Counted from the first letter of the stretch, positions 36,269 through 44,961 are shown. The stretch is 64,000 nucleotides of DNA from Verrucomicrobiia bacterium (GCA_030425385.1 JAUIAH010000001.1:248001-312000), one strand, 5' to 3'. Program-made: numbers and translations. Notes: generated by a model from the letters alone, not told the origin.

Positions 36269-38799
36269 TTCAATGAGGATAGGAAAGCTACGAGGTTTCG
36301 GAAATCGCAAACGGGCATGACGTTCTCCAGACCTTGAGGCATCAGTGAATGCGGTGAGGCTTCGTAGTTCTCGATCTCCTCAGCCGCAAAGTGCCTCACT
36401 TTGGAATCGAGCCCGAGGAGATTAATGGCACCACCGGCCTTGTGATCCAGTTGCAGGCCCATGTGCGCTGCCCCGTCTTTGGTGTGCACGATCCAGGCCT
36501 GGTACTGCGGCGGGAAATGATCTGATGGGCGCAGGATGGAATGAATGATCTGTTCACGGCTCACCGATTGCGCGATTCCAGCAAGGCTCGGGCCTAGCAG
36601 AGCAACACTACCGTCAACGGTGTGGCAGCTGGCGCACATGTTCTGCGTGGTGTGGAAGACGCGTCGACCGCGGGCTGGATGACCACCCGAGGCAAGGACG
36701 CGCTTCCAATCGTCGACCGTCGTCGGGCGTTCTACGGTGGCAGGATCCAGAGCAAATCGCAGTTGTTCCGCCAGTTCGGCTTCTGCATGTGTTAGCTTTT
36801 GGGAAAGAGCCTCCCTGACAGGTGCCTCCGCAACATGCCCTCGCAGAACGCGCACGGCTTCGATGACCACATCGGGATCCGTATCGTTGAGCAGAGCCAG
36901 CAGCGGCTCGGGATCCGCGGGCAGCTTGGATAAGGCTAACAAGGATTCGCATCTCGCCGTCGAGGACATGGTGGTGTCATTGGCGAGATCGGTGAGAAAG
37001 CGGATGGTCGAGGCCTCGTTGAGCGTTGCAAGTAGGCGAATCGCCGCGACGCTGAGTGCGTCATCGGCTGAACTTGCAAGCGGGGAGATCCACGCGTGCG
37101 CCGGCTTCGGTATCTGTGAGAGTTCGAGTCGGCTCAAGGCGATTGCCCGTACGGTTACCGATTGATCCGGATCCTCCGCCAGCCGCACGAGCACGTTGGG
37201 ATCGAGCTGGCGCTTCAATTTGTTCGCTGCTTTGGCCCTACGCTTCCGCCAATCCTCGGCGAAGGAGCCACTCAAGTTCTCAACGGCTGCCAGGTAGGCT
37301 TCGAACATCGGCGCATCGATCTCGCCACTCAACGAGCGATCTAACAGAGCACGGAAATCGCTGTCTAACGTTTCTCCAGCCCAAATGAGCGCGGCTCGTT
37401 TCACCTCAGGTGAACTGTCGGCGAGGCACCTTGCTAGCTGTTCCGTATCTCCCGCCAAGCGATCAGAAAGCAAGGCGGCAAGGCGGAGAGCCGCTTTCGG
37501 CGATTGCCGGGCGACGGCACGGTCGTTCGACGTTAACTGGCGGATAGCTGTATGCTTGGTGAAAGCAGACTCACCTTCGAGAGCCTCTAACGGATGCTCG
37601 TGTGGTTCAGGAGTCAACGCAGCGTGCACATGATAGGCGGCAGGCGTGGATCTTTCAGCCGTCGGTTTCGGCCGAACCCGCCAGAGACGTCCACGCCCAT
37701 GATTGGGGTAATCGACCAGCACCCAATCGGTAATATAGAGGTTGCCTTGACTGTCGGTTTCCAGGGCAACTGGCCGGAAATCTTTGTCGCCGGATAGGAA
37801 GATCGATTTGCGTTTCAATCCTAACGTTGCGCCCTTTGCCTCCAACTCGAAGCGCTCGATCGTGTTCTCATTCCAAATCGTGGCAAGCACGCTAGCATTG
37901 TACGATTCCGGAAAACTGGTTCGCCGGCAATCGATGAGATCACAGGGTGCTTCTCCGGTGCCAGCAAGGTAGGGCAAGGTTCCTGGCAGAGACCCATCCC
38001 AACCTTGGAAGGGATGGTTGCCACCGCCACCATAGAGTGATTTGTAGCCGTAGTCACCGTGCTCTATCACATGGAGAAGACGGTTTGGCCCTCGCGCGTC
38101 CGGGTCGTTATCAACCAGGAGCAGCTGACCATCCATGGCGAACTTTAAGTTGAACGGATTCCAGAACCCGGTCGCCAACTCGGACACTTGCGTGCCATCT
38201 GGTCGACAGCGAATGATGTTTCCGCCATCGCCATAACCAGCGATTTCAGAGCCGTCCTTTCCGCGCACAGCCCAGGCATCACTCCCCACATTGCCCCGAC
38301 TCACATACAGCCAGCCAGCGCGATCAAACGTGATGCCCAGAAGAGAATTGTGGGCGTAGCGCTGGGTCGTCTCAAGCGTGAAGACCTTCTCCACACCATC
38401 ACAAACGCCATCGCCATCACGATCGGGCAACGCGAGCACCTCCCTCGCGCAAACGACATAGAGGGTGCCGTCGGGCGAGAACGCGAGGTTCATGCCTTGG
38501 TCAATGCCTTCGACAAAGATCGTCGGTGGATCTGCTTTCCCATCCCCGTCACGGTCGGTGAATACCTTAACGCGATCCGCCTTGGGCCCACGGTAATCTT
38601 TCGGCGGGTGGTGCGTGTGTGACTCCAAGACGAAGACGCGATCCTCGCGGTCGATCGCCATGCCAATGGGAGTCACAATGTCAGGATCTTCAGCAAAGAG
38701 GTTGATTTCCAGGCGCTCATCGTGAAGACGCGGAGGCGCTGCCTGACCCACAGCCATCCACAACACTGTCAGCAGCAGTATGAGGTGGCTAGCTTTCAT
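36265..38799 (-). CDS. PVC-type membrane-bound dehydrogenase with HEAT repeats and cytochrome c
   Basis: An 844-residue exported protein. After a signal peptide (about 1-20) comes a beta-propeller of the PQQ/sugar-dehydrogenase kind (about 20-380; SPDGTLYVV, LLGITFDRAGWLYVSRGN, GNIIRCRPDGTQVSELATGFWNPFNLKF). HEAT-like helical repeats fill about 420-660 and a single c-type haem site MCASCHTVDG lies near 723. This architecture is typical of and abundant in Planctomycetes and Verrucomicrobia. It probably oxidises a sugar in the periplasm and passes electrons to the fused haem. I chose ATG 38799 (MKASHLILLL) because it starts the signal peptide. First gene of the CE15/nucleoside hydrolase operon. 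Confidence 0.9.
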   Translation of the reverse strand: MKASHLILLLTVLWMAVGQAAPPRLHDERLEINLFAEDPDIVTPIGMAIDREDRVFVLESHTHHPPKDYRGPKADRVKVFTDRDGDGKADPPTIFVEGIDQGMNLAFSPDGTLYVVCAREVLALPDRDGDGVCDGVEKVFTLETTQRYAHNSLLGITFDRAGWLYVSRGNVGSDAWAVRGKDGSEIAGYGDGGNIIRCRPDGTQVSELATGFWNPFNLKFAMDGQLLLVDNDPDARGPNRLLHVIEHGDYGYKSLYGGGGNHPFQGWDGSLPGTLPYLAGTGEAPCDLIDCRRTSFPESYNASVLATIWNENTIERFELEAKGATLGLKRKSIFLSGDKDFRPVALETDSQGNLYITDWVLVDYPNHGRGRLWRVRPKPTAERSTPAAYHVHAALTPEPHEHPLEALEGESAFTKHTAIRQLTSNDRAVARQSPKAALRLAALLSDRLAGDTEQLARCLADSSPEVKRAALIWAGETLDSDFRALLDRSLSGEIDAPMFEAYLAAVENLSGSFAEDWRKRRAKAANKLKRQLDPNVLVRLAEDPDQSVTVRAIALSRLELSQIPKPAHAWISPLASSADDALSVAAIRLLATLNEASTIRFLTDLANDTTMSSTARCESLLALSKLPADPEPLLALLNDTDPDVVIEAVRVLRGHVAEAPVREALSQKLTHAEAELAEQLRFALDPATVERPTTVDDWKRVLASGGHPARGRRVFHTTQNMCASCHTVDGSVALLGPSLAGIAQSVSREQIIHSILRPSDHFPPQYQAWIVHTKDGAAHMGLQLDHKAGGAINLLGLDSKVRHFAAEEIENYEASPHSLMPQGLENVMPVCDFRNLVAFLSSLK

Positions 38800-39057
38800 A
38801 CGGATGAAAGAGTTCGCCCGAGGAGGCATCGCCCAAGACGCATTGTGAGTGAGGTAAGATTGTGAGTCATACACATAGCGCTCCAATATGCTAACCACTC
38901 AGGCCTTTGCTCCAAGATCAAACTGGCCCATTCCTTCGTACGCACGCGCTTCAGTGCCTAGCATTACCAGAGGACGTCGCCTGGTTCACAGCCCCCCGGA
39001 TAAGCAGATCGAATTCAACACGAGAAATGCGCACGGATTTCTTCCTGATCGCGTCAG

Positions 39058-39543
39058 TTAGTCTTCAGGTTTCAACCGATATGTCAGAATCTGGAGCGCA
39101 TCTTCGGCGGTGAATCGGCCGATCGCACCGCAACTGTAGACGGAGATATCGACAAGACCTTGGGGATCGATCAGAAAGCCGGTGGCATGGAGATAGGTGC
39201 CGTCGTCAGAGTAGAAAGCCCCAAACCGCTTGGCAAATGCTTCGGGGCGAATCCCGTAGCCGACTGGGAACACCACTCCGGAAGCATTCACTGTCTTGCG
39301 GGCGTCTTCGAGCGTTTCTGAAGAGGCAGCCACAACCTGCACCCCTTGCGCTTCGAACTCGGCGTGGCGTTCTTTGAAATCAGCCAACTGCTGACGGCAG
39401 AAAGGTCACCAATAGCCACGATAAAGGAGCAGCACCGTCCATTTGCCGGTTGGCAATGTTAGTTGCTCGCCATTTGTGAGATCAAGGTTAAGAGACGGAA
39501 AGTTATCGTCGGAATCGAGTTTGCGGGATTCTGTCTGAGGCAT
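39058..39543 (-). CDS. Peroxiredoxin-like selenoprotein (in-frame TGA as Sec46)
   Basis: A 161-residue AhpC/TSA-fold protein if TGA at 39406-39408 is read as selenocysteine. Before it: TVLLLYRGYW. After it: PFCRQQLADFKERH in the same frame. Relatives have a cysteine at exactly this position (YRG-x-W-C-PFCR), so the TGA replaces the peroxidatic Cys, giving a U-x-x-C redox motif (Sec46, Cys49). The rest (VVAASSETLEDARKTV, GFLIDPQGLVDISVYSCGAIGRF) is intact to TAA. A hairpin with GU in its loop begins 10 bases after the TGA. ATG 39543 is chosen by family fit. It lies 20 bases after the alcohol dehydrogenase stop, so both probably share TetR control. Ordinary gene callers split it in two. Confidence 0.88.
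39372..39405 (-). promoter_or_regulatory. SECIS-like hairpin for the Sec46 codon
   Basis: Directly after the TGA: an outer stem CTTT/AAAG, an internal loop, and an upper stem GTCAGC/GCTGAT (one G-U) closing the loop AGTTG. The loop begins 17 bases after the TGA, within the 16-37 base range usual for bacterial SECIS elements, and contains GU as SelB needs. Drawn by hand, not folded by program. Confidence 0.6.
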
Positions 39544-39562
39544 GGTGTATTGCAGGTGAGTG

Positions 39563-40576
39563 TTAGTTGTCCAGAACAATGCGATACCGTGCCTTGCCAG
39601 AGCGGAGGTGCTCCATGGCATCGTTCACTTTCGCCATCGGGAAGTGTTCCGTCACCGGGGTGACATCATGACGGGCGGCAAACGCTAACATCTTGCGCAT
39701 GACAGCTGGACTCCCAACCGGGGAAGCCGTCACAGCTTGTTGGCCAAACATCATCGGAATCACATGGATACCAAGCGGTTCGGTCACCGCTCCGAGGAAG
39801 TGGAGGCGCCCGCGAGATTTGAGCGTGGCCATGTAGGCATTCCAATCGAGTGACACATTGACGGTGTTCAGAATGAGATCGAAACGTCCCGCCGCCGCTT
39901 TGATGGCATCCGGATCGCGCGAATTGATGGCGTGATGGGCGCCTAACAATTTCGCCTCCTCTTGTTTGGATTCGCTTGAGGTAAAGGCCGTCACTTCGCA
40001 TCCCCATGCACGAGCGAACTTCAACGCCATGTGTCCGAGCCCGCCGATACCGATCACGGCAACACTGCCAGTGGGTTCAATACCGAGTTCGACGAAAGGG
40101 CTGAACACCGCCATGCCACCACACAAGAGCGGCCCTGCTTTTGACGCATCGAGTCCGTCGGGAATCTTGGCGACGCTCGCGGAATGCGCCCGCACCACGT
40201 CGGCAAAGCCTCCGTGACGTCCGGCGATGGTGGGCTCCGCGGAGGAGCAGAGATTGTGATGCCCAGAGAGGCACTGGTCACAGAACATGCAATAGCCCGC
40301 ATGCCAACCGAGCCCGACGCGATCGCCGACGTCCACGTGTGACACGGCTTCACCGGTGTTGATCACCTTGCCGATCACCTCGTGCCCCGGCACCAGTGGG
40401 AAGGCGCTGATTCCCCACGCATCCTCCAGCATACTTAGATCGCTGTGGCAGATCCCGCACGACTCCACAGCGATGTCGACCGCGTTGGGTGCGGCCTCGC
40501 TCAGTTCGTACTCAAAGGGCTCGAAGGAACCGTTGGCTTCCGTGGCGGCGTAGGCGTGGACAGTTGTTGTATTCAT
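39563..40576 (-). CDS. Zinc-dependent NAD(P) alcohol dehydrogenase
   Basis: A 337-residue cytoplasmic medium-chain dehydrogenase of the CAD/YahK type. The catalytic zinc site shows [11 protein letters not shown] and GHEVIG; the structural zinc uses [15 protein letters not shown]; the cofactor loop is [13 protein letters not shown]. It should interconvert aldehydes and alcohols. ATG 40576 fits the family; a longer frame reaches 40630 but would place the palindromic operator inside the gene. It is divergent from a TetR gene with two operators between them and is followed 20 bases on by a peroxiredoxin-like selenoprotein, suggesting a response to aldehyde or electrophile stress. Confidence 0.94.
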   Translation of the reverse strand: MNTTTVHAYAATEANGSFEPFEYELSEAAPNAVDIAVESCGICHSDLSMLEDAWGISAFPLVPGHEVIGKVINTGEAVSHVDVGDRVGLGWHAGYCMFCDQCLSGHHNLCSSAEPTIAGRHGGFADVVRAHSASVAKIPDGLDASKAGPLLCGGMAVFSPFVELGIEPTGSVAVIGIGGLGHMALKFARAWGCEVTAFTSSESKQEEAKLLGAHHAINSRDPDAIKAAAGRFDLILNTVNVSLDWNAYMATLKSRGRLHFLGAVTEPLGIHVIPMMFGQQAVTASPVGSPAVMRKMLAFAARHDVTPVTEHFPMAKVNDAMEHLRSGKARYRIVLDN

Positions 40577-40596
40577 GGGAATGGAATTTCCCCCGA

Positions 40597-40612
40597 CCAA
40601 CCGATCGGTTGG
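40597..40612. promoter_or_regulatory. TetR operator 1 (perfect palindrome)
   Basis: CCAACCGATCGGTTGG is a perfect 16-base palindrome, 20 bases before the alcohol dehydrogenase start. A second, imperfect copy lies 55 bases away before the tetR start. Confidence 0.8.
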
Positions 40613-40651
40613 GAGAGTATGGATGCTCATATACGAGGATCATTTGACTGT

Positions 40652-40666
40652 CAACCGATCGATTGG
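40652..40666. promoter_or_regulatory. TetR operator 2 (imperfect copy)
   Basis: CAACCGATCGATTGG differs from operator 1 by one core substitution and lies 14 bases before the tetR ATG, consistent with autoregulation. Confidence 0.75.
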
Positions 40667-40680
40667 TAGAATCTTGGATA

Positions 40681-41238
40681 ATGCGTGAGAAACTACTCGA
40701 TGCCGCTCAGACACTTGTTCAAGCGCGCGGCCTAAACGCGGTTAGTTTTCAGGATTTGGCGGATGCGGTCGGCTTGAAGAAGCCCAGCGTGTTTCATCAT
40801 TTCCCCACCAAGGATGCCCTTGCGCAGTCCTTGCTAGAGCGATGCCGTACGACTTACGGAGCACGCTACGGGGAGATCCTCGCGCACGAGGATCTCACGG
40901 CGCCCGACAAACTACGGGAGATCGCTCGCGTTTTCGATGAAGGCCTGAAGGACGACCACCTCTGCCTGCTGGGTGCCCTTGCGAACACCTGCGGGGACTA
41001 CTCCGGTGATTTGAAGAAAGAAATGCGCGAGACCGCACGTCTCAGCATCCAGCGCTACGCCGACGTCTTTGACGATGGCCGGGAATCGGGAGCACTCGAC
41101 TACAAGGGAACGGCACAAGCAGCGGCGGCGGCTTTTCTCGCGATGCTACAAGGGCTGCAAGTCCTAGCGCGGGCAAAAGGCGAAGTGGACTCATTCCTTC
41201 CAGCCGCCGAGTCCTACATTGACTCGATCTCGGCGTAA
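40681..41238 (+). CDS. TetR-family transcriptional repressor
   Basis: A 185-residue regulator. The N-terminal helix-turn-helix is clear: LLDAAQTLVQARG, then FQDLADAVGLKKPSVFHHFPTKDALAQSL. The C-terminal ligand domain (about 75-185) is variable, as in the family. ATG 40681 is chosen over the in-frame start at 40663 because it fits the family and leaves operator 2 outside the gene. The paired palindromes in the divergent promoter suggest it represses both itself and the dehydrogenase-selenoprotein operon. The ligand is unknown, possibly an aldehyde or quinone. Confidence 0.93.
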   Translation: MREKLLDAAQTLVQARGLNAVSFQDLADAVGLKKPSVFHHFPTKDALAQSLLERCRTTYGARYGEILAHEDLTAPDKLREIARVFDEGLKDDHLCLLGALANTCGDYSGDLKKEMRETARLSIQRYADVFDDGRESGALDYKGTAQAAAAAFLAMLQGLQVLARAKGEVDSFLPAAESYIDSISA

Positions 41239-41299
41239 GCGAAAGAGCATCCAGATAGCCGAGGGCCTTCAGAATGCGCCACGAAGATGGGCAAGTGCC

Positions 41300-41734
41300 T
41301 CATTCGCAGCCCGTGACGTAGATAAGGAGGGCCAATCGGCCTGTCCAGAGGATGGTGCGGATCCAGTTGGTCCTGATCAGTATTCGGATGTGGGGCTCCG
41401 ACCAACCGCCTTCCAATTGCCGATGCAGGGGCACCTGCACAAGGAATGTCGAAAGCCAAAGAAGAAGGGTGATCGATGCTGCCACGGCCAGGGGAAGCCG
41501 AAGACCATGCTGATCAAGCTGCCATACGGACCATCCCGAGAGGATCAGTTCCACGATCATCAGAGGAGCGACGATACATCCGATGCCGAACGAATGATGT
41601 TGGTGATATCGTGAAAAGTCCGCAGGCCTCACATTGAGAAATTGTGGATACACCACCAACTGAACAAGCCAGATGATTCCCGTCATGGCCGCGGCAACGA
41701 TCACTTGAACCTGCAAGAGGATAGTCGATTCCAT
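41300..41734 (-). CDS. Four-helix membrane protein
   Basis: A 144-residue protein with predicted helices at about 8-27, 45-68, 75-95 and 120-140 and a conserved-looking loop (YHQHHSFGIG). It starts at ATG 41734, 28 bases after the stop of the membrane selenoprotein on the same strand, so the two are probably co-transcribed. An upstream frame start (41803) overlaps that gene and adds sequence that is not membrane-like. No family named. Confidence 0.75.
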   Translation of the reverse strand: MESTILLQVQVIVAAAMTGIIWLVQLVVYPQFLNVRPADFSRYHQHHSFGIGCIVAPLMIVELILSGWSVWQLDQHGLRLPLAVAASITLLLWLSTFLVQVPLHRQLEGGWSEPHIRILIRTNWIRTILWTGRLALLIYVTGCE

Positions 41735-41762
41735 CAAATCCAGTGACAATGTCAGGCTGATG

Positions 41763-42707
41763 TCATGAGGCAATCTTCGCGGCAAATGATCGCACGTCTC
41801 CATGATCGGCTACGTGCGCCGCCCGATGCGCGTGGACGATTCGCTCCTTAGAAACGAGAAACATGCCTGGCATCTGTAAACCATCACCACGGAGCTTCCC
41901 TCCTCGGTTCCCTTTGAGCATTGCTTGAATCCCTCTCCACCATACCGGCAACCCTAACAATTGCCTTAGAGTTCCTTTCGCGAGGTCAAAGCTGCGGTAG
42001 AGTTCGCAGTGCGGGTCACTGATGTGATCGATGTAGCCGTAGTCGATGCCCTGGATCAATGGAGGAAGCTCTTGATCATGATTCATGTGCACCAGGACAA
42101 GGCGCCAGCCCTGTTTCTCAATCCACTCTCGTTGCTCGGTCAACTGAACGAGCTGCTCGCGGCAGAAGATTCAGCCATAGTGTCGTAGGAAGCACAAGAG
42201 GACAGGCTGCTTATGCGAGGCTTCTGCCAGTGAGTCTCCGTTTGCCAAGTGATAGGAATGGAGCGCCTCTTTCATCGGCATGGCTTCAGCTCTTTGGTAG
42301 GCTCGCGTCACCATTCGACGAAACGCCGCCAGGAGGATGAGACCAAAGGGAATCCACCAGATGAGATCGTTGCTAAGAATGATGAGCCCCGCCTTTGGGG
42401 TGAACGTGCCATCATAGAGGGCCTTGGCGAACCCGAGCGGCCCGAACACTTTTCCCATTAGGCCGACGAGGACGATTGGCCAATGGCGCATAGGGTCAAC
42501 GGCCGCAATGGCGTAACCGACTCCGTAAACGCCAACGATCATCCCCACGCACTGCCAAATCTCCGGATACATTGGCCGAGGCATGCCTGCCCAATTGAAA
42601 TAGGCGTTTGGGAATAGCACGACCCAAGCTCCCCACAGGAGATTGTAGAAGGCCGCCGCCAGCAATACCCAAGTCATCCAACGGGGGGGTCTCGGTTTGG
42701 TGTCCAT
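41763..42707 (-). CDS. Membrane-anchored peroxiredoxin-like selenoprotein (in-frame TGA as Sec179)
   Basis: A 314-residue protein if TGA at 42171-42173 is read as selenocysteine. Residues 1-132 form a four-helix membrane domain (AAFYNLLWGAWVVLFP, MIVGVYGVGYAIAAVDP, NDLIWWIPFGLILLAAF). Residues about 155-314 are an AhpC/TSA_2-like domain: PVLLCFLRHYG, the TGA, then IFCREQLVQL, in one frame. Relatives carry FLRHFGC-x-x-C here, so Sec replaces the first Cys of the C-x-x-C motif (Sec179, Cys182). Downstream landmarks PGMFLVSKERIVHAHRAAHVADHGD are intact. The chosen start is ATG 42707; an upstream in-frame start (42740) is less likely. A second selenoprotein lies 2.2 kb away. Gene callers split this gene in two. 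Confidence 0.85.
42134..42153 (-). promoter_or_regulatory. SECIS-like hairpin for the Sec179 codon
   Basis: Eighteen bases after the TGA, GCTCGTT pairs with GAC-C-GAGC (one bulged C, one G-U) around the loop CAGTT. GU lies 27-28 bases after the TGA, within the bacterial SECIS range. The loop shares AGTT with the hairpin of the other selenoprotein. Drawn by hand. Confidence 0.5.
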
Positions 42708-42821
42708 GATTGGTCGTCGCACCGGCACCCTGGCCAGCATTGGATCGTTCGCATCTCATTTCGTGCGCCGACCTCACGCGCACTCGATTTGACGCCTTCG
42801 CATACAGGGTGAGAGTGGCTC

Positions 42822-43571
42822 GTGCGTTTCCTTCAGTCCATGACCGCCGCGGGCGGTAGCGACGGCTTTCCCTTCGACCTCCCGAGTGTGGCTGCCTTGG
42901 CTGATTCCCTGTCATTTCACCCAAAGGTCACATTCTTTGTGGGGGAGAATGGCACTGGCAAATCCACGATTCTGGAAGGATTGGCGGATAAATGGGGTTT
43001 CAGCATGCAAAGCGGCAATCGGAGCCAAAGCCTGCATTCTCGAGAGTACCAGACGGCTTTGGCGCCGCACCTTACCTTATCAAGATCTCCCAACCGTCCA
43101 CTGGATGGGTTCTTTCTGCGCGCCGAAAGTTTCTATAACTTCGCCAGCGAGTTGGACGCATTGGAGAACGAACCCTTCTGCGGGACGGGCTATTTCAACT
43201 ATGGTGGGAAATCGCTGCATCAGCAATCGCATGGAGAATCCTTCTTTGCCGTCTTCAATCACCGCCTGGGAGATCATGGTTTCTACATCCTTGATGAGCC
43301 GGAAGCGGCGCTTTCTCCCTCACGACAACTCGCTTTCCTCGTTCGGCTGAATGATTTGGTCCAAGACGAACTCTGTCAGTTTGTCATTGCGACGCATTCC
43401 CCCATCATCATGGCCTACCCGGATGCCTGGATCTATGAAGTTTCCGAAAGGGGCATTAAGCGTGTCACCTATGAAGAAACCGCTCACTATCATCTCACCA
43501 AACGTTTCTTGGATCATCGCGAACACATGTTCGCACAGCTCTTTTCGCGCGAAGAGGAGGAAGAAGAATAA
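42822..43571 (+). CDS. AAA-family ATPase (COG3910-like)
   Basis: A 249-residue ABC-type ATPase. Walker A GENGTGKST is at 41-49; Walker B with catalytic glutamate is FYILDEPEAALSPSRQLAFL; the switch histidine is in FVIATHSPIIMAYP. The short coiled region between is typical of single-gene predicted ATPases, related to the ATPase part of OLD and RecF-like proteins. The start is GTG 42822, before the family-typical DGFPFDLPSV. It ends in a run of glutamates. No nuclease or toxin partner is adjacent, so it is not evidently a defence system. Function unknown. Confidence 0.87.
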   Translation: MRFLQSMTAAGGSDGFPFDLPSVAALADSLSFHPKVTFFVGENGTGKSTILEGLADKWGFSMQSGNRSQSLHSREYQTALAPHLTLSRSPNRPLDGFFLRAESFYNFASELDALENEPFCGTGYFNYGGKSLHQQSHGESFFAVFNHRLGDHGFYILDEPEAALSPSRQLAFLVRLNDLVQDELCQFVIATHSPIIMAYPDAWIYEVSERGIKRVTYEETAHYHLTKRFLDHREHMFAQLFSREEEEEE

Positions 43572-43600
43572 CCGACTAACAACCAAACAAACCCGTCAAT

Positions 43601-44662
43601 TTAAGGCTCCACTGGCGGTACGGGTGTGTGCCAATGGTCCGCAACCCATTCGGTGATCACGGGTACGCGGCGATAGGGCCGCAGACCTTGGCGGTAGGCC
43701 GCCGCAAACATGACGCGGGCTGATTCCGTCTCCTCCTTCTCCCATTGCTCTTGGATCCATGCATACTGCGGCCTGGGGAGATAGACCACTCCTCGGACCA
43801 CGCCTTCCAAGTCTGACACCTGCACACGAGCATGCGTGGCAGGATCCATGTCCCAGGACTGCCGTTCGCCTCGCAACGGTCGGACCGCTCCTGCCAGAAC
43901 CACCGGGTCTTGAGGCCGTTGGGCAAAGAACACGTCCAAACGCTCTTCACCCATTCCCACCAGCGAGCACCAATCGAAGCGTGCCTCATGCGGCATCCCA
44001 TGCACGCGAACGGAGACCGGAAAGGACGCTCTCGGCCATAATGTGAGGACTCCAGACGAATCGTCCGCAGCCACATCCCAGCGATGACGCATTTCCGTGA
44101 GACTCCGAGGCCCCAACCATCTCGGTAGGATCGGCTCTCCGCGATAGAAACGGTCCATTTGAGGACGGACCACTTCAGGACTCCACGTGTGATCCAATTT
44201 CGCCGCGACCGTCGGCGCCCGTAGGAATCGATCGAAGGACTCTAGCATTGCCAGCGGCGCCTTCGGCACAGGCGGCGGGGCAGGCCCACGCTGCGGGAAG
44301 ATGGCAACTCCAGCAACCAGGCTCGTCACCATCACCAGCCCCAACCCCAGGGCGACCATGCGGCGACCGGACGAACCAGCCGGAATCGCCGACGGCCGCT
44401 CATCCCAGCGGGCGGGCTCACCTCCCGATTCAGGGATCACGAGGGGTTGGAACACAGGTTGCCGCGAACCCAAATCTGCTCGCCGATCAGGGATGGCTTT
44501 CGCTTCCGCCACCGGTGGGGTCTTCGTCGGAGCCACTCGGAGGCGGATCTTCGGACGCATCTTCTTGGCGGTCCGCCCGGGTTGACGCACCACAGCAGGG
44601 GTGGTCACGGGACCACCCTGAGGCGTCCGTTTCTTGCGGGATCGGCGTCTCTTTCGAGCCAT
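43601..44662 (-). CDS. Hypothetical single-helix membrane protein with basic N-terminus
   Basis: A 353-residue protein. Residues 1-45 are extremely basic (MARKRRRSRKKR start), 46-100 are Pro/Ala-rich and probably unfolded, one membrane helix lies at about 102-122, and a periplasmic domain follows (LDHTWSPEVVRPQMDRFYRG, FDWCSLVGMGEERLDVFFA). This layout and the W/R-rich core resemble the protein at 56323-58011 loosely, so they may be distant paralogues. ATG 44662 is chosen because the longer frame starts in the AT-rich promoter region. Divergent from the CPXCG gene. No family is recognised. Confidence 0.75.
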   Translation of the reverse strand: MARKRRRSRKKRTPQGGPVTTPAVVRQPGRTAKKMRPKIRLRVAPTKTPPVAEAKAIPDRRADLGSRQPVFQPLVIPESGGEPARWDERPSAIPAGSSGRRMVALGLGLVMVTSLVAGVAIFPQRGPAPPPVPKAPLAMLESFDRFLRAPTVAAKLDHTWSPEVVRPQMDRFYRGEPILPRWLGPRSLTEMRHRWDVAADDSSGVLTLWPRASFPVSVRVHGMPHEARFDWCSLVGMGEERLDVFFAQRPQDPVVLAGAVRPLRGERQSWDMDPATHARVQVSDLEGVVRGVVYLPRPQYAWIQEQWEKEETESARVMFAAAYRQGLRPYRRVPVITEWVADHWHTPVPPVEP

Positions 44663-44760
44663 CCTGAAATATATATTAATTATTGATAATGGCAAATATT
44701 CGCGCCAGAACGGGCATTTGTATGGAAATTATGTGTGGCACGTTGGCATGATCCCCACCA
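44663..44760. promoter_or_regulatory. AT-rich divergent promoter region
   Basis: About 35 bases (44665-44700) are almost free of G and C, unlike the rest of the window, and sit between two divergent starts. This fits promoter elements for one or both genes, but no confident -35/-10 pair was found. Confidence 0.4.
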
Positions 44761-44961
44761 GTGAGGTGTGTGAACTGGCTTCCTGTGACCTGTCCCACGT
44801 GCTTTGAGACCTTCGAGATTCCCGCTCCCGATCGCCAAGAGGCAGGATCTCAGATCGACTACGATTGCGAGGTGTGTTGCCGCCCCATGGTGCTCACCAT
44901 CGTGGAAGAGGCGCCTGGCGAACTCTCCGCCCACGCCGCGAGTCTGGACGATCTAAGCTAG
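44761..44961 (+). CDS. CPXCG-motif cysteine-rich small protein
   Basis: A 66-residue (or slightly shorter) protein with two cysteine knuckles: CPTCFETFEI and DCEVCCRPMVLTI. The spacing and the CEVCCRP phrase match the small CPXCG-motif proteins found in many Gram-negative bacteria; here the glycine of CPXCG is replaced by Phe. It probably binds one zinc ion. The role is unknown. GTG codons at 44761 and 44770 are both possible starts. Confidence 0.78.
   Translation: MRCVNWLPVTCPTCFETFEIPAPDRQEAGSQIDYDCEVCCRPMVLTIVEEAPGELSAHAASLDDLS

Noticed and set aside
42822-43571. Defence system built on the AAA ATPase
   Set aside because: No nuclease, toxin or reverse transcriptase gene is adjacent; the neighbours are unrelated, so a defence role has no support.
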